Positions 46,933 through 56,076 of a stretch of DNA of 64,000 bases are shown piece by piece. How positions within the stretch are numbered: position 1 is the first letter of the stretch; the number at the start of each line of letters is the position of its first letter. The DNA is from Vacuolonema iberomarrocanum LEGE 07170 (GTDB taxonomy: Bacteria; Cyanobacteriota; Cyanobacteriia; Elainellales; Elainellaceae): NCBI GenBank assembly GCA_015207365.1, contig JADEXA010000001.1:1-64000 (forward strand). Direction: 5' to 3'. The position numbers and the translations under genes are program-made. The notes under the pieces were generated by a model. The model was not told where the DNA came from and searched no databases. It saw only the letters and a list, made by a program, of their open reading frames with translations.

Positions 46933-49578
46933 ATGGCTTCCCCAATGGCGCGCTCATCGGTTCCGACGTTGATTGCTGCGGCGATCGCCCCCCATCATCT
47001 CGATCATTTAGGCGGTAAGGCGCGATCGCTCGCGCTGCTGGCTCAGGAAGGATTCCCGATTCCCGACTGGTTTGTGATTCCACCCGACGCTTTCTTTGCC
47101 AGCTTGTCGAATACACAGCAGCGGCAATGGGAACGGGGGGATATAGAGGCGGTGCTGGCAACGGTGCAGTTGTCGGCGGAGCAGCGAGAGGCGGTGCAGC
47201 AACAGTTGGCGGTGCTTGTGCAAGGGGAAGAAACCTTGGCCGTGCGGTCTTCGGCGCTGGATGAGGATGGAATGGCGCATTCCTTTGCAGGACAGTTGGA
47301 GAGCTACTTGCAAGTGGCTCCTACGGATGTGGTGGAGATGATTGTGGCCGTGTGGCGATCGGGGTTTAGCGATCGCATCCGTGCCTACCGCCGTGAGCAG
47401 GGGTTAGCAGAAGTGCCCCAACCGCCAGCGGTATTGGTACAGCGCATGGTGGCGGCGCAGATGGCCGGAGTAGCCTTTAGTGCCGACCCGGTGAGCGGAC
47501 GACGGAACCTTGCCGTGGTCTCTGCGGTGCGAGGATTAGGAGAAGCTCTAGTATCTGGGGAGGCGGATGCAGAGACCTGGCGGGTCGATCGCCAGGAAAT
47601 GATTGCGCAGTATCAACCCTTACCCAAGGCCGCCCCCATTTTGAATGAGCTGCAGGCGATCGCCATTGCCCAGCTAGCCCGCCGCGCCGCCCTTCACTTT
47701 GGTCGTCCTCAGGATATTGAATGGGCGATTGATGCCAAGGGGAGTTTGTGGCTATTGCAATCCCGCCCTATCACCACCCTGGCTACTCTGGCGGATCCCG
47801 ATGGCGGGTTAACCTTGTGGGACAACAGCAACATTGCCGAAAGCTATGGCGGCATCACCACACCGCTCACCTTTTCCTTTGCCCGTCGCGCCTACGAAGC
47901 GGTGTACCGCGAATTTTGTCGGTTGATGCGCGTGCCTGAGGAGGCGATCGCCAACCACGATGCTACCTTCCGCTGCATGTTAGGGCTGGTGCGGGGACGC
48001 ATTTACTACAACCTACTGAACTGGTATCGCGTCCTGGCACTGCTTCCTGGCTTTCAGGTCAACCGCCGCTTTATGGAGCAAATGATGGGGGTGCAGGAGG
48101 AACTACCTGCAGATGTGCTGAGTACCCTCAATGCCGCCACCTTTGGCGACAAACTGCGCGACAGCCTACGTCTGGGCAATACCATCCTTGGACTCATCGG
48201 CAACTATCGCAGCCTGCCGCGACAAATCCGCCTGTTCTATCAGCGCCTCGACACCGCCCTCAATTTGCCTCCCGCAGCTCTAGCTGACTACCGTCTCGAA
48301 GAACTCACCGCTTATTACCACGACCTGGAGCAGCAACTGCTGACCCGGTGGGATGCGCCCCTGATCAACGACTTTTTCGCGATGGTTTTCTACGGCGTGC
48401 TGCGGAAGCTTACAGCGTCCTGGTGTGGCGACACCGCTGGGACCCTGCAAAATGACTTGATCAGTGGTGAAGGTGGGATGGTCAGTGCCGAGCCTGCCCA
48501 GCGGGTTCGCTACCTCGCCTCCCTCGCGGCTAGCCGCCCCGATTTTGCCAAAATCCTGCAAACCGCTACGCTGCCCCAAATTCAGCAAGCGCTCTCGGAC
48601 TTTCCTGAGTTCCATCAAGCGTTTGCCAGCTATCTGGAAAAATTTGGCGATCGCTGCCTCGAAGAACTCAAACTCGAAAGTGCCACCCTCCATGACGACC
48701 CGCTGATGCTCCTGCGCTCCATTGGTAACCTTGCCACTCATCCGTCAGCGCATTTACCGGCTCATCCCTTTGCCACATCGCTGCGCCAAAAAGCCGAGAA
48801 ACAAGCCCAGCAAGCCCTACGCTCCCATCCAATCCGTCGCCTCATCTTTGACTGGGTGCTGAAAAATGCACGTAATCGAGTGCGCGATCGCGAAAACCTC
48901 CGCTTCGAACGCACCCGCGTGTTTGGGCGCGTCCGCCGCATCTTCCTAGAAGTGGGACAACGCCTGTTTGCCCTAGATGCCCTGAGCGCTCCCCGCGATG
49001 TCTTCTACCTCAACCTGGAGGAAATCCTGGGTTTTGTCGATGGCACCACAACTTGTACCGACCTGAAAGGGCTGGTTGCAGTTCGCCAAGCGGAGTTCGA
49101 TCATTATCACCAAATGGAATCAGCGGGCGATCGCTTCGCCACCCACGGCTCGGTTCACCCCCTCATTCCCCATCCCTCAACCAAGTCCACCGATACCGAT
49201 ACACCGACTCCTGCCTTGGAGGAATCCCCCGATCGCCGTCAGGGCATTGGCTGCTGCCCCGGTGTGGTTCGCGCCCCCGTACAAGTCATCACCGATCCCA
49301 AAAACGCGGTGCTGCAACCGGGTCGCATCCTCGTCGCCGAACGCACCGACCCCGGCTGGATTCTGCTCTTTCCCGCCGCTTCGGGGTTGCTAGTAGAGCG
49401 CGGAAGCTTGCTCTCCCACTCGGCGATCGTCTCCCGCGAAATGGGTATTCCGGCGATCGTCTCCATCCCCAAGCTCACCCGATGGCTCAAGGATGGCGAC
49501 TGGGTTGCGCTGGATGGCAGCACAGGGGTGGTTCGCCGCATCGAACCCGACGCGCAAGAACTGTTGGCGTACTCTTAG
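46933..49578 (+). CDS. PEP-synthase-like/rifampin phosphotransferase-like protein
   Basis: An 881-aa multidomain protein. An N-terminal ATP-grasp (PPDK N) domain spans about residues 15-320 (GGKARSLALLAQEGFPIPDWFVI, AVRSSALDEDG, VAFSADPVSGRR, DIEWAIDAKGSLWLLQSRPI). A long middle domain unlike PEP synthase follows, then a Pro/Thr-rich linker at about 735-765 and a swivelling phosphohistidine domain with His829 in LLSHSAIVSREMG. The C-terminal PEP/pyruvate-binding barrel of PEP synthase is missing. The order matches rifampin phosphotransferases and related phosphotransferases, which use the middle domain for the acceptor. The acceptor here is unknown. Antibiotic inactivation should not be assumed. 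Confidence 0.8.
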   Translation: MASPMARSSVPTLIAAAIAPHHLDHLGGKARSLALLAQEGFPIPDWFVIPPDAFFASLSNTQQRQWERGDIEAVLATVQLSAEQREAVQQQLAVLVQGEETLAVRSSALDEDGMAHSFAGQLESYLQVAPTDVVEMIVAVWRSGFSDRIRAYRREQGLAEVPQPPAVLVQRMVAAQMAGVAFSADPVSGRRNLAVVSAVRGLGEALVSGEADAETWRVDRQEMIAQYQPLPKAAPILNELQAIAIAQLARRAALHFGRPQDIEWAIDAKGSLWLLQSRPITTLATLADPDGGLTLWDNSNIAESYGGITTPLTFSFARRAYEAVYREFCRLMRVPEEAIANHDATFRCMLGLVRGRIYYNLLNWYRVLALLPGFQVNRRFMEQMMGVQEELPADVLSTLNAATFGDKLRDSLRLGNTILGLIGNYRSLPRQIRLFYQRLDTALNLPPAALADYRLEELTAYYHDLEQQLLTRWDAPLINDFFAMVFYGVLRKLTASWCGDTAGTLQNDLISGEGGMVSAEPAQRVRYLASLAASRPDFAKILQTATLPQIQQALSDFPEFHQAFASYLEKFGDRCLEELKLESATLHDDPLMLLRSIGNLATHPSAHLPAHPFATSLRQKAEKQAQQALRSHPIRRLIFDWVLKNARNRVRDRENLRFERTRVFGRVRRIFLEVGQRLFALDALSAPRDVFYLNLEEILGFVDGTTTCTDLKGLVAVRQAEFDHYHQMESAGDRFATHGSVHPLIPHPSTKSTDTDTPTPALEESPDRRQGIGCCPGVVRAPVQVITDPKNAVLQPGRILVAERTDPGWILLFPAASGLLVERGSLLSHSAIVSREMGIPAIVSIPKLTRWLKDGDWVALDGSTGVVRRIEPDAQELLAYS

Positions 49579-49603
49579 TGCATTTTGTTGGTTAGAAAAT
49601 TCC

Positions 49604-49790
49604 TAATTCAACGTGAGTTCGGGATAACGCCTTGGCGACTAAAGTCGCGGCTATCAGAACAAAGTCCGCCGTTGCGGACTATAAAAATTCGTGGTTTGAG
49701 AACCCGCGAAGGCTCGCGATAGCGGGGTTTCGCTCCACTAGTCGCGGTTTCAACCGCCAGATTTTCTTATCCCAAACTCACGTTAATTCA
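49604..49790. mobile_element. MITE-like element with target duplication
   Basis: The element body is 49611-49783 (173 bp). Terminal inverted repeats ACGTGAGTTCGGGATAA and the reverse complement of TTATCCCAAACTCACGT differ at one of 17 positions. A direct repeat TAATTCA flanks it on both sides (49604-49610 and 49784-49790). The interior has small paired segments (AGTCCGC/GCGGACT, GCGGTTTCAACCGC) and codes for nothing. The right end supplies part of the stop codon of the adjacent Uma2 gene. Confidence 0.75.
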
Positions 49791-50394
49791 AGATGCGTTT
49801 TAGGGTTAACGTAAACCCTGGCAAAACGGCTTCTCCTGACAACATGTTTGGGTTTTCCAACACCTCAACCGTTTGCCCCGCACGATAAATTTCCACTTGT
49901 TTGGTTGAAGGGTCAATCAGCCAACCAAGCTGTGCTCCATTCTCCATATACTCTTGCATCTTGGCACGAAGTCCTGTGAGCGAGTCCGTCTTGGAGTGCA
50001 GTTCAACAACAAAGTCAGGACACAGAGGAACAAACCCTTCCCGCTGCTCCAGAGTCAGTGCTTCCCAGCGTTCTTTTCGTACCCAAGAGGCGTCCGGAGA
50101 GCGGTTTGCCCCGTTGGGCAGCTCAAATCCGATAGACGAATCAAAGGCTTCACCCAGCGTATCGTGAGCTTCAAACCAATTGCTGAGTTGGCCACTGATG
50201 CTAAGATTCCGCTTACCCGACTCTCCACCTGTAGGTGGGTTCACAATTAATTCTCCCGTTGCAGTTCGTTCGAGCTTGAGATCGCGATTCGCAGCAGCCA
50301 GAGCGGTAAATTGCTCCGGTGTCACCTTCAGCGCGATATCATCGGGGATCTGAACGAACAGCGGCTTAGGTTGAAGAGGAGTTTGGATTGTCAT
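49783..50394 (-). CDS. Uma2 family protein
   Basis: A 203-aa Uma2/DUF820 protein of the more typical subfamily: LERTATGELIVNPPTGGESGKRN, SPDASWVRKERWEAL, then CPDFVVELHSKTDSLTGLRAKMQEYMENGAQLGWLIDP, which holds the PD-(D/E)xK-like residues. TGAGG lies before the ATG. Its TAA is formed across the edge of the MITE-like element, so the final residues (LTLKRILN) may be native or trimmed by the insertion. It lies about 130 bases downstream of the O-GlcNAc transferase-like gene on the same strand. Confidence 0.88.
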   Translation of the reverse strand: MTIQTPLQPKPLFVQIPDDIALKVTPEQFTALAAANRDLKLERTATGELIVNPPTGGESGKRNLSISGQLSNWFEAHDTLGEAFDSSIGFELPNGANRSPDASWVRKERWEALTLEQREGFVPLCPDFVVELHSKTDSLTGLRAKMQEYMENGAQLGWLIDPSTKQVEIYRAGQTVEVLENPNMLSGEAVLPGFTLTLKRILN

Positions 50395-50521
50395 AATTCA
50401 CCTCACACTGCCGAATCGCACTTCTATTCTAAGGTCTGCCGATAGGCCAATATTTCGTGCGATCGCTCGTTCTTGTTGATCGGATTGAAGCCGCGAATTG
50501 GAGAGCGGATTTTGGCAGAGG

Positions 50522-52777
50522 TCATCTACCTGTGAGGCGGTGTTCCCACATTTGGGTGAAAGCGGCTTCCAGGTTGCGGGTGAACTGTTGGGCATTCCAG
50601 AGGGAGGCGGTTTGGCGCGATCGCTGCAATCGGGTGCGAATGGCTTGGCGGAGGGCTCTGTCTTTGCCATAGCGCACGCCCCATTCCACATACTCTTCGG
50701 AGGAATGGGCGATGCCTTCGGTGTGAATGCCTGCATTGCGGAGCAGGGTGTAGCTGTTGCGGCTGGCAAACTGTTGCCCGACCTGCGTGACGAGGGGAAT
50801 TCCCAACCACAGGGTTTCTAGGGTTGTTGTGGCTCCGTTGTAAGGGAAGGTGTCGAGGACGACATCGGCGATGTCCAAATTGGCGCGGTGGGTGGGTTCG
50901 TTTTGGTCGCGATCGAGGAAGAAGAGGCGATCGCCCTCCACCCCTTCCTCTTCGGCAATGGTGCGGAAAAACGATTGCATCCCCTTGGCATCGCCCAGCC
51001 CTTTCAGCAAGAAGTAGCTGTTGGGAACCTGCTTGAGGATTTGCATTTGCAGGCGGGTGGTGTCGGGGTGGCGTTTGGCGGCGGTTTGGGCGCTGAAGTA
51101 GATGATGGCATCGGCGGGAATGCCCAGCTCATCTCGGCGCAGGGTGGGCACGCCGATTTCAAACCCATCCACGGCAATGTAGGTCTGAGGCAATCGCCAG
51201 AGGGTTTCGGCGTACTGTTCATCGGCAGCATCCGACACAACATGGGAGTCCACCAGGAAATAGTCGATAGTAGGCAGTCCGCTGGCATCCATCCCCAGCC
51301 AGGTCACTTGTACCGGAGCGGGTTTGAGCGCCAGGATCGCGCAGCCGCTATCGGCGGTGATGCTGTCGAGGTCAACCAGGATATCGATTTCGTCATGACG
51401 AATCTTTTGGGCCATGTTGATGAAGCCGCCTTCCATGATCTGGGCGGAGGTGGCGGGTGCCACAAACCACTGCTGGCTGAAGTCTGGCAGTTGGGTGATC
51501 TGGTTGAAATAAACGTGGAACTCGAAGCGATCGCGATCGAAATGCTGAAAAATCCAGCGGCTCAGCCAGCCAATCGAATGTCGTCGCAAACAGCGGGATA
51601 GGAAGCCAATGCGCAGCTTGTCGTGGTTCCAGGGAATGGCGTCATCGGGCTGGAAAGGGCGGTAGTCGGGGAAATGCTGCGCCACCATGGCGTGGGTGTT
51701 TTCGACATAAAGCTGGGCGAGGCGATTTTGGAGCGATCGCGTCTGCTCCGGATTGTCGCTGGTGTAGGGATAAAAGAAAGTGGGCAGGCACATCAGCTTG
51801 GCCTCCACGATTCCGTTGGGGTCAGGCTGAAATTCGGCGAGTTCCTGCTCAATCAGTTGCGTGTTTTCGGCCAAGGCATGGAGGGATTCCTGCCAGCGAT
51901 CGCTCATCATCATCAGGCCCCGCAACCGCAGGGAGTTTCGCATTAGGCGCTGATAGGCTGTCTGACAATCAGCCAGAAGTTCCTGGGCTAAGGCCAAGCC
52001 CTCTCCATAGCGCCTTGTGTCTTGGTAGAGCCAAACCAGTCGTTCTTTGATAGGGGTATGGTTGGGAAAGTGGTGCAGACACAGCTCGGCGTAGCGGATA
52101 GCGGGTTGGGGGGCACCCAGTTTCACCTGGAGCTGGATGCAGCGATCGAAAAGCCACTGAGCCACTGCATTTGGGTTGGGCAGCTTGGGCAGCACAGCCT
52201 CCAGCCAAGCTAGGGGTTCTGGGGTTGCGCCATCCCATTGCATAACGCGTCGCACAGTATCCTCCAGCAAGGGGAAAAGCTCAGCTGGAAGCTCTAGCTC
52301 CGCCCACTCTGCCGTCAATCCCCAATCGGGGAAGGCGTCCGGCGTCAGATAACCGGCTTGCATCGCGGATTGAATCCCCAGCAGTGCATTTTGCGGGTCA
52401 TCGGGGGTCAGTTCGCTCAGGTGTCGGCGGAGCAGCCAAACGCGTTCCCACTGGTCACCTGCGGTCTGCCGTCGTGCCTCGGCTTGGAGGATGTCCACTA
52501 ATTCACCTAAGGCTTTTTCAACGTGGAGCGCATCAGTATCGTCGGCTTCGGCGATCGCCATTGTCCAGGTAAGTTGTGCCGCTTCCTCTTGACCCAACAG
52601 CAAGTACGCAACTCCCAGTAGCCAGCGGGCACGCAGCGTTTCCGGTTTGGCCTCGGCCCACTGTTCAAAAATGGCTGCGGCCTGCTCAAACTCGCCCTGG
52701 GCTAACTGGCGATCGCCCTCCTGTTCCCACTGCGACGGTTGTGCCGCTTCCGTTGATGACGATCCCGACAACTCCAT
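50522..52777 (-). CDS. SPINDLY/OGT-type glycosyltransferase (GT41)
   Basis: A 751-aa protein with an N-terminal TPR-like helical part (about 15-330; QWEQEGDRQLAQGEFEQAAAIFEQW) and a C-terminal GT41 catalytic region (about 360-745). Typical motifs are KLRIGFLSRCLRRHSIGWLSRW, DILVDLDSITADSG, PVQVTWLGMDASGLPTIDYFLVD, DVVLDTFPYNGATTTLETLWLGIPLVT and RNSYTLLRNAGI. It should transfer a sugar from a nucleotide donor to protein Ser/Thr or another acceptor in the cytoplasm. AAGGAACAAGGA precedes the ATG. Such proteins are common in cyanobacteria, and their targets are mostly unknown. Just upstream, near 52880-52905, is a decayed family E repeat. Confidence 0.92.
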   Translation of the reverse strand: MELSGSSSTEAAQPSQWEQEGDRQLAQGEFEQAAAIFEQWAEAKPETLRARWLLGVAYLLLGQEEAAQLTWTMAIAEADDTDALHVEKALGELVDILQAEARRQTAGDQWERVWLLRRHLSELTPDDPQNALLGIQSAMQAGYLTPDAFPDWGLTAEWAELELPAELFPLLEDTVRRVMQWDGATPEPLAWLEAVLPKLPNPNAVAQWLFDRCIQLQVKLGAPQPAIRYAELCLHHFPNHTPIKERLVWLYQDTRRYGEGLALAQELLADCQTAYQRLMRNSLRLRGLMMMSDRWQESLHALAENTQLIEQELAEFQPDPNGIVEAKLMCLPTFFYPYTSDNPEQTRSLQNRLAQLYVENTHAMVAQHFPDYRPFQPDDAIPWNHDKLRIGFLSRCLRRHSIGWLSRWIFQHFDRDRFEFHVYFNQITQLPDFSQQWFVAPATSAQIMEGGFINMAQKIRHDEIDILVDLDSITADSGCAILALKPAPVQVTWLGMDASGLPTIDYFLVDSHVVSDAADEQYAETLWRLPQTYIAVDGFEIGVPTLRRDELGIPADAIIYFSAQTAAKRHPDTTRLQMQILKQVPNSYFLLKGLGDAKGMQSFFRTIAEEEGVEGDRLFFLDRDQNEPTHRANLDIADVVLDTFPYNGATTTLETLWLGIPLVTQVGQQFASRNSYTLLRNAGIHTEGIAHSSEEYVEWGVRYGKDRALRQAIRTRLQRSRQTASLWNAQQFTRNLEAAFTQMWEHRLTGR

Positions 52778-52992
52778 TCCTTGTTCCTTTCAAAGCGCAT
52801 CCTCGCTTCAATCTTGGCATGGTTGCGCGGAATCCATTCACCCCAATTGGCTCAGAATCCCATGCCCGACCATTGCTCGAACCCCTGGCAGTGCAAGGGT
52901 CTTAGGAATTTATCGAGCTTGGCTTGCATAGATATAGATACAGACGTGGGGCGTCGTTCGAGAGAAATCGGATGGGAGTGGGAGTAGCGGTC

Positions 52993-53637
52993 TTAAGGCA
53001 TGGCGCTAAGTTGGGCGATCGCCTCGACCAGATCCTTGGGCGATCGAATCAAACCGTCGGGGTGAGCATCGGTTAACGCCTGAACAGAATTGAACCCCCA
53101 CCCCACGGTAAGGATTTTGATATGGCTGCGCCGTGCCGCATCCACATCTCGCGTTTCATCGCCCACATAAATGACAGATTCTTGGGTCAGCGAATAGGTG
53201 CGAAGGAGCTGATTGATTCGCCTGGATTTGCCAAACAATGTGACACTTGAATGCACAAACCAAAAGAGATCAGCGACCTGATGCGTCTCTAGAAAAAAGG
53301 CGACATTTTCTTTGGTATTAGACGTCAAGATCCCCAAGGCATAGCCTTGATCGTGCAGATCCATCAATGCATCCAACATTCCAGGAAACGGTTGGATATG
53401 GTGAATTTCTTGTTGCATCTCGCGCTTCAAACGTCGCAGAAGAGACGGCAATTTATACAACGGAATGCGCGATTGCTTCAAGATTTCTCTGGAGCTGAGA
53501 TTCTGAAGGCTCTTAATTTCTGCTGGGCTGGCAGGAGCATAGCCAAACTCAACCGCCAACCGATTTGTTACCGCTAGAACTGTGTCAAACGAGTCAGCAA
53601 TCGTTCCATCGAAGTCAAAGATGATTGTGTTGTTCAC
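52993..53637 (-). CDS. HAD family phosphatase (phosphoglycolate phosphatase-like)
   Basis: A 214-aa HAD subfamily IA hydrolase. Motif I FDFDGTIADS is at residues 7-16, motif II is TSNTKEN, motif III is a Lys near LFGKSRR, and motif IV is YVGDETRDVDAA. A helical cap lies between motifs I and II. It dephosphorylates a small metabolite; whether that is phosphoglycolate cannot be decided. It starts at GTG 53637. The 318 bases upstream (53638-53955) hold no gene. Confidence 0.87.
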   Translation of the reverse strand: MNNTIIFDFDGTIADSFDTVLAVTNRLAVEFGYAPASPAEIKSLQNLSSREILKQSRIPLYKLPSLLRRLKREMQQEIHHIQPFPGMLDALMDLHDQGYALGILTSNTKENVAFFLETHQVADLFWFVHSSVTLFGKSRRINQLLRTYSLTQESVIYVGDETRDVDAARRSHIKILTVGWGFNSVQALTDAHPDGLIRSPKDLVEAIAQLSAMP

Positions 53638-53955
53638 GGGATTGGGTTCAACGTTCGGTCAGCGGATACAAATTTGGGGGCAGATACCAAAGTTTAGACA
53701 AGAATTGGGACAACGCCAGGGGCGACGACAGCGGCTAAACCATAACAAGTAAAGCAGCTATAGGGAAGTTTGGCGTGAGTCCATTGTGAATAATTGATGG
53801 CTGAAGCGGGCAATCAACAAACGGCTTAGAGTCAGCGAGAGGCATCTCCAAAGCATTTGCGACCAAAGATTCGCTAGGATAAGGGCGGTGCGATCGCCCG
53901 GATGTCTCACTCGTTCGGCATCAGCCCCATCGCTTTAGAAACTAGAGTAAAAGGT

Positions 53956-55110
53956 ATGTTTGAGAATTTCCGCGTTGGAACCCTGTTTAATATTCCTATC
54001 TACATTAACCCGTCCTGGTTTCTGGTGCTGGCTTTGGTCACCTGGAGCGATGCTCAGTGGTTGGTCTACCAGTTTCCGCAACTGGGCACCCTGGCATGGG
54101 GGCTGGGATTGGTTACCGCTCTACTCCTATTTGCCTCCGTGCTGGCGCATGAGCTAGGGCATAGCCTGATTGCCCGTCGGCAAGGGGTCGAGGTCAACTC
54201 CATTACGCTGTTTATCTTTGGCGGTCTCGCCAGCCTGGATAAAGAAGCCAAAACACCAGGAGAATCCTTTCGGGTGGCGATCGCTGGCCCTCTGGTGAGC
54301 TTCAGTTTGTTTGGGCTACTGAATGCGATCGGCTACTTCAGCCACATTGCCGGTCCCTTGGCCGCAATGCTTGCGCTCTTGGCATCGGTCAACCTGGCAC
54401 TCGGCGTATTCAATCTGATTCCTGGCTTACCGCTGGATGGCGGGAATGTGCTGAAAGCCCTAGTCTGGAAAATCACTGGCAAGCCCCACAGTGGTGTTGC
54501 CTTTGCCAGTCGGGTGGGGCAGTTCTTCGGCTGGGTTGGCATTGGCTTGGGCTTAGCCTCATTGCTAGGGATCAGCAATATCGGCAGTGTGTGGACCTTG
54601 CTGGTCGGCTGGTTCCTGCTCCAAAACGCCGGTCAATCTGCACAAGCAGCCAATGTGCAGCGGCTGATGAGCGACCTCACGGCTGCCGATGCCATCATTC
54701 CCAATAGTCCGATGGTGGCTGCAACGGAATCTCTGCGCGAACTGGCAAATAACCATATCATTGGCAATCCAATGCAGTGGCAGAAGTACTTAGTAACCGA
54801 TATGGAGGGCAAATTGATTGGGGAGATTTCTATCACCGCCATGAACAAGGTGCCCACCAATGACTGGTGGAATGTGCGGGTCGAAAGCTTGCTTGAATCG
54901 ACGACCGTGGGAACGGTCAACGAAGCGATGCCACTCCTGGAGGTCGTGAATCAGCTAGATGAAGAGACCTCGGAGCTCGCTGTGATTGGGCAGGATGGGC
55001 GCTTGTTGGGGCTGGTGGAAAAAGCCTCCATCATTCGTCGCCTCCAAAAGCGAATGGCAATCGAGGATGGCGTAGAAGAGACGGATCCAGAAGAAGCAAC
55101 AGCTTCTTAG
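53956..55110 (+). CDS. Site-2 protease (M50) with degenerate CBS pair
   Basis: An intramembrane metalloprotease-type protein. The start at MFENFRVGTLFNIPIYINPSWF (ATG 53956, AAGG just upstream) is preferred over an ATG 18 codons earlier and gives 384 aa. There are five or six membrane helices. The zinc site is AHELGHSLIARRQGV and the third ligand region is GLPLDGGNVLKAL. The C-terminal 150 residues resemble a CBS pair (MSDLTAADAIIPNSP, ELAVIGQDGRLLGLVEK), as in the Rv2869-unlike SpoIVFB subfamily. It would cleave membrane-bound regulators. Confidence 0.9.
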   Translation: MFENFRVGTLFNIPIYINPSWFLVLALVTWSDAQWLVYQFPQLGTLAWGLGLVTALLLFASVLAHELGHSLIARRQGVEVNSITLFIFGGLASLDKEAKTPGESFRVAIAGPLVSFSLFGLLNAIGYFSHIAGPLAAMLALLASVNLALGVFNLIPGLPLDGGNVLKALVWKITGKPHSGVAFASRVGQFFGWVGIGLGLASLLGISNIGSVWTLLVGWFLLQNAGQSAQAANVQRLMSDLTAADAIIPNSPMVAATESLRELANNHIIGNPMQWQKYLVTDMEGKLIGEISITAMNKVPTNDWWNVRVESLLESTTVGTVNEAMPLLEVVNQLDEETSELAVIGQDGRLLGLVEKASIIRRLQKRMAIEDGVEETDPEEATAS

Positions 55111-56076
55111 AACCCATCGGAGCCTTCCATACCAAATTTTTGTATTCAGATCCCCCGCTGAGATGTTCCAGAGTAATGGCTTGGGCAAAGAAACGTTGCG
55201 GCTATGGGAGCACCACCCGCCGTCACGGACGACGAAAATTCATGACGCTATACCCTGCGAAGGTCGGTTTCTTTTGTCGGGTTGCGGTTTCAACCGCCAG
55301 TTTTACTCATTTGTTAGCCAAACAGATCGACAGGTCTCTATCTACAAGTCAGATCGGTCGCAAGAGATACCGTTGATAACTGGCGCGCTTGAAGACCCTA
55401 AAGCAAGTCTTAAATTTCTTCGGGAAGGCTGGACATTTGAAAAATGTCGGTCAGAATACGTGAAAGAGCAAGTCTGTTCGATAGTCATACAGCTCTAGTT
55501 GGTTTCTCTAGAACGGCTCCGCCCCAGAAACGGCGATGGAAATGCAAAAGGACTTGCTGCTTGTAGACGTTGGTAAAAAGTTTTTGTCAGAAATTTGTCG
55601 CCAGATACCATCATTAGAAAATTGTCAGATTATCCGCAATCATTTCGCCAACTAACCAGTGATGCAAGGCTTTTTGGTTTAGGGTTAACCATGCAGCGTT
55701 GGGCCTTGCGCAATAGGGTATGCGGACAGAAGAATTGGCAGCAAAAGTTTGTCCTGGAATGGGTTACTGCATCGGTCCTTACAATGACACGACTGCCTAC
55801 CTGTAATTTGTTCAGTTTCGCTCCTTGGCCTCTCAAGTATTCTCTTCATGGGTCGTCAACGTCGTCACATAGAAGGCTGCGGATAGTAGGCACCTGATTT
55901 CCTTGCCATCCATTTTTCGCCGAGTGGCCTTCAATCGTTGTCGGAAGCGATCGCGCCTTCACCCCGTTCAGTTTTCCCAAGCATACCTCCCTCACCCGAA
56001 AACACCTGCAGAGCTACCTGAAAATCACTTCCATAACGATTTACTACACTGGAACCCACATAAGGATAGTTAAGCT
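55111..56076. other. Gap with a decayed MITE-like repeat and a possible gene remnant
   Basis: About 55185-55320 resembles the interior of the MITE at 49611-49783 (ACCCGCCGTC, CCTGCGAAGG, GTTGCGGTTTCAACCGCCAG) but lacks its terminal repeats. A frame open from 55163 to 55498 has a protein-like second half (DRSQEIPLITGALEDPKAS) fused to the repeat, so it may be the tail of a broken gene. No start signal was found. The final 200 bases form the glgP leader. Confidence 0.45.

Noticed and set aside
46933..49578. Annotation as phosphoenolpyruvate synthase (ppsA) or as rifampin resistance
   Set aside because: The PEP/pyruvate barrel is missing, so PEP synthase is excluded; the acceptor domain gives no evidence for rifampin.
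55595..55897. 100-codon frame upstream of glgP
   Set aside because: No start signal, no motif, low complexity at the end; likely chance.
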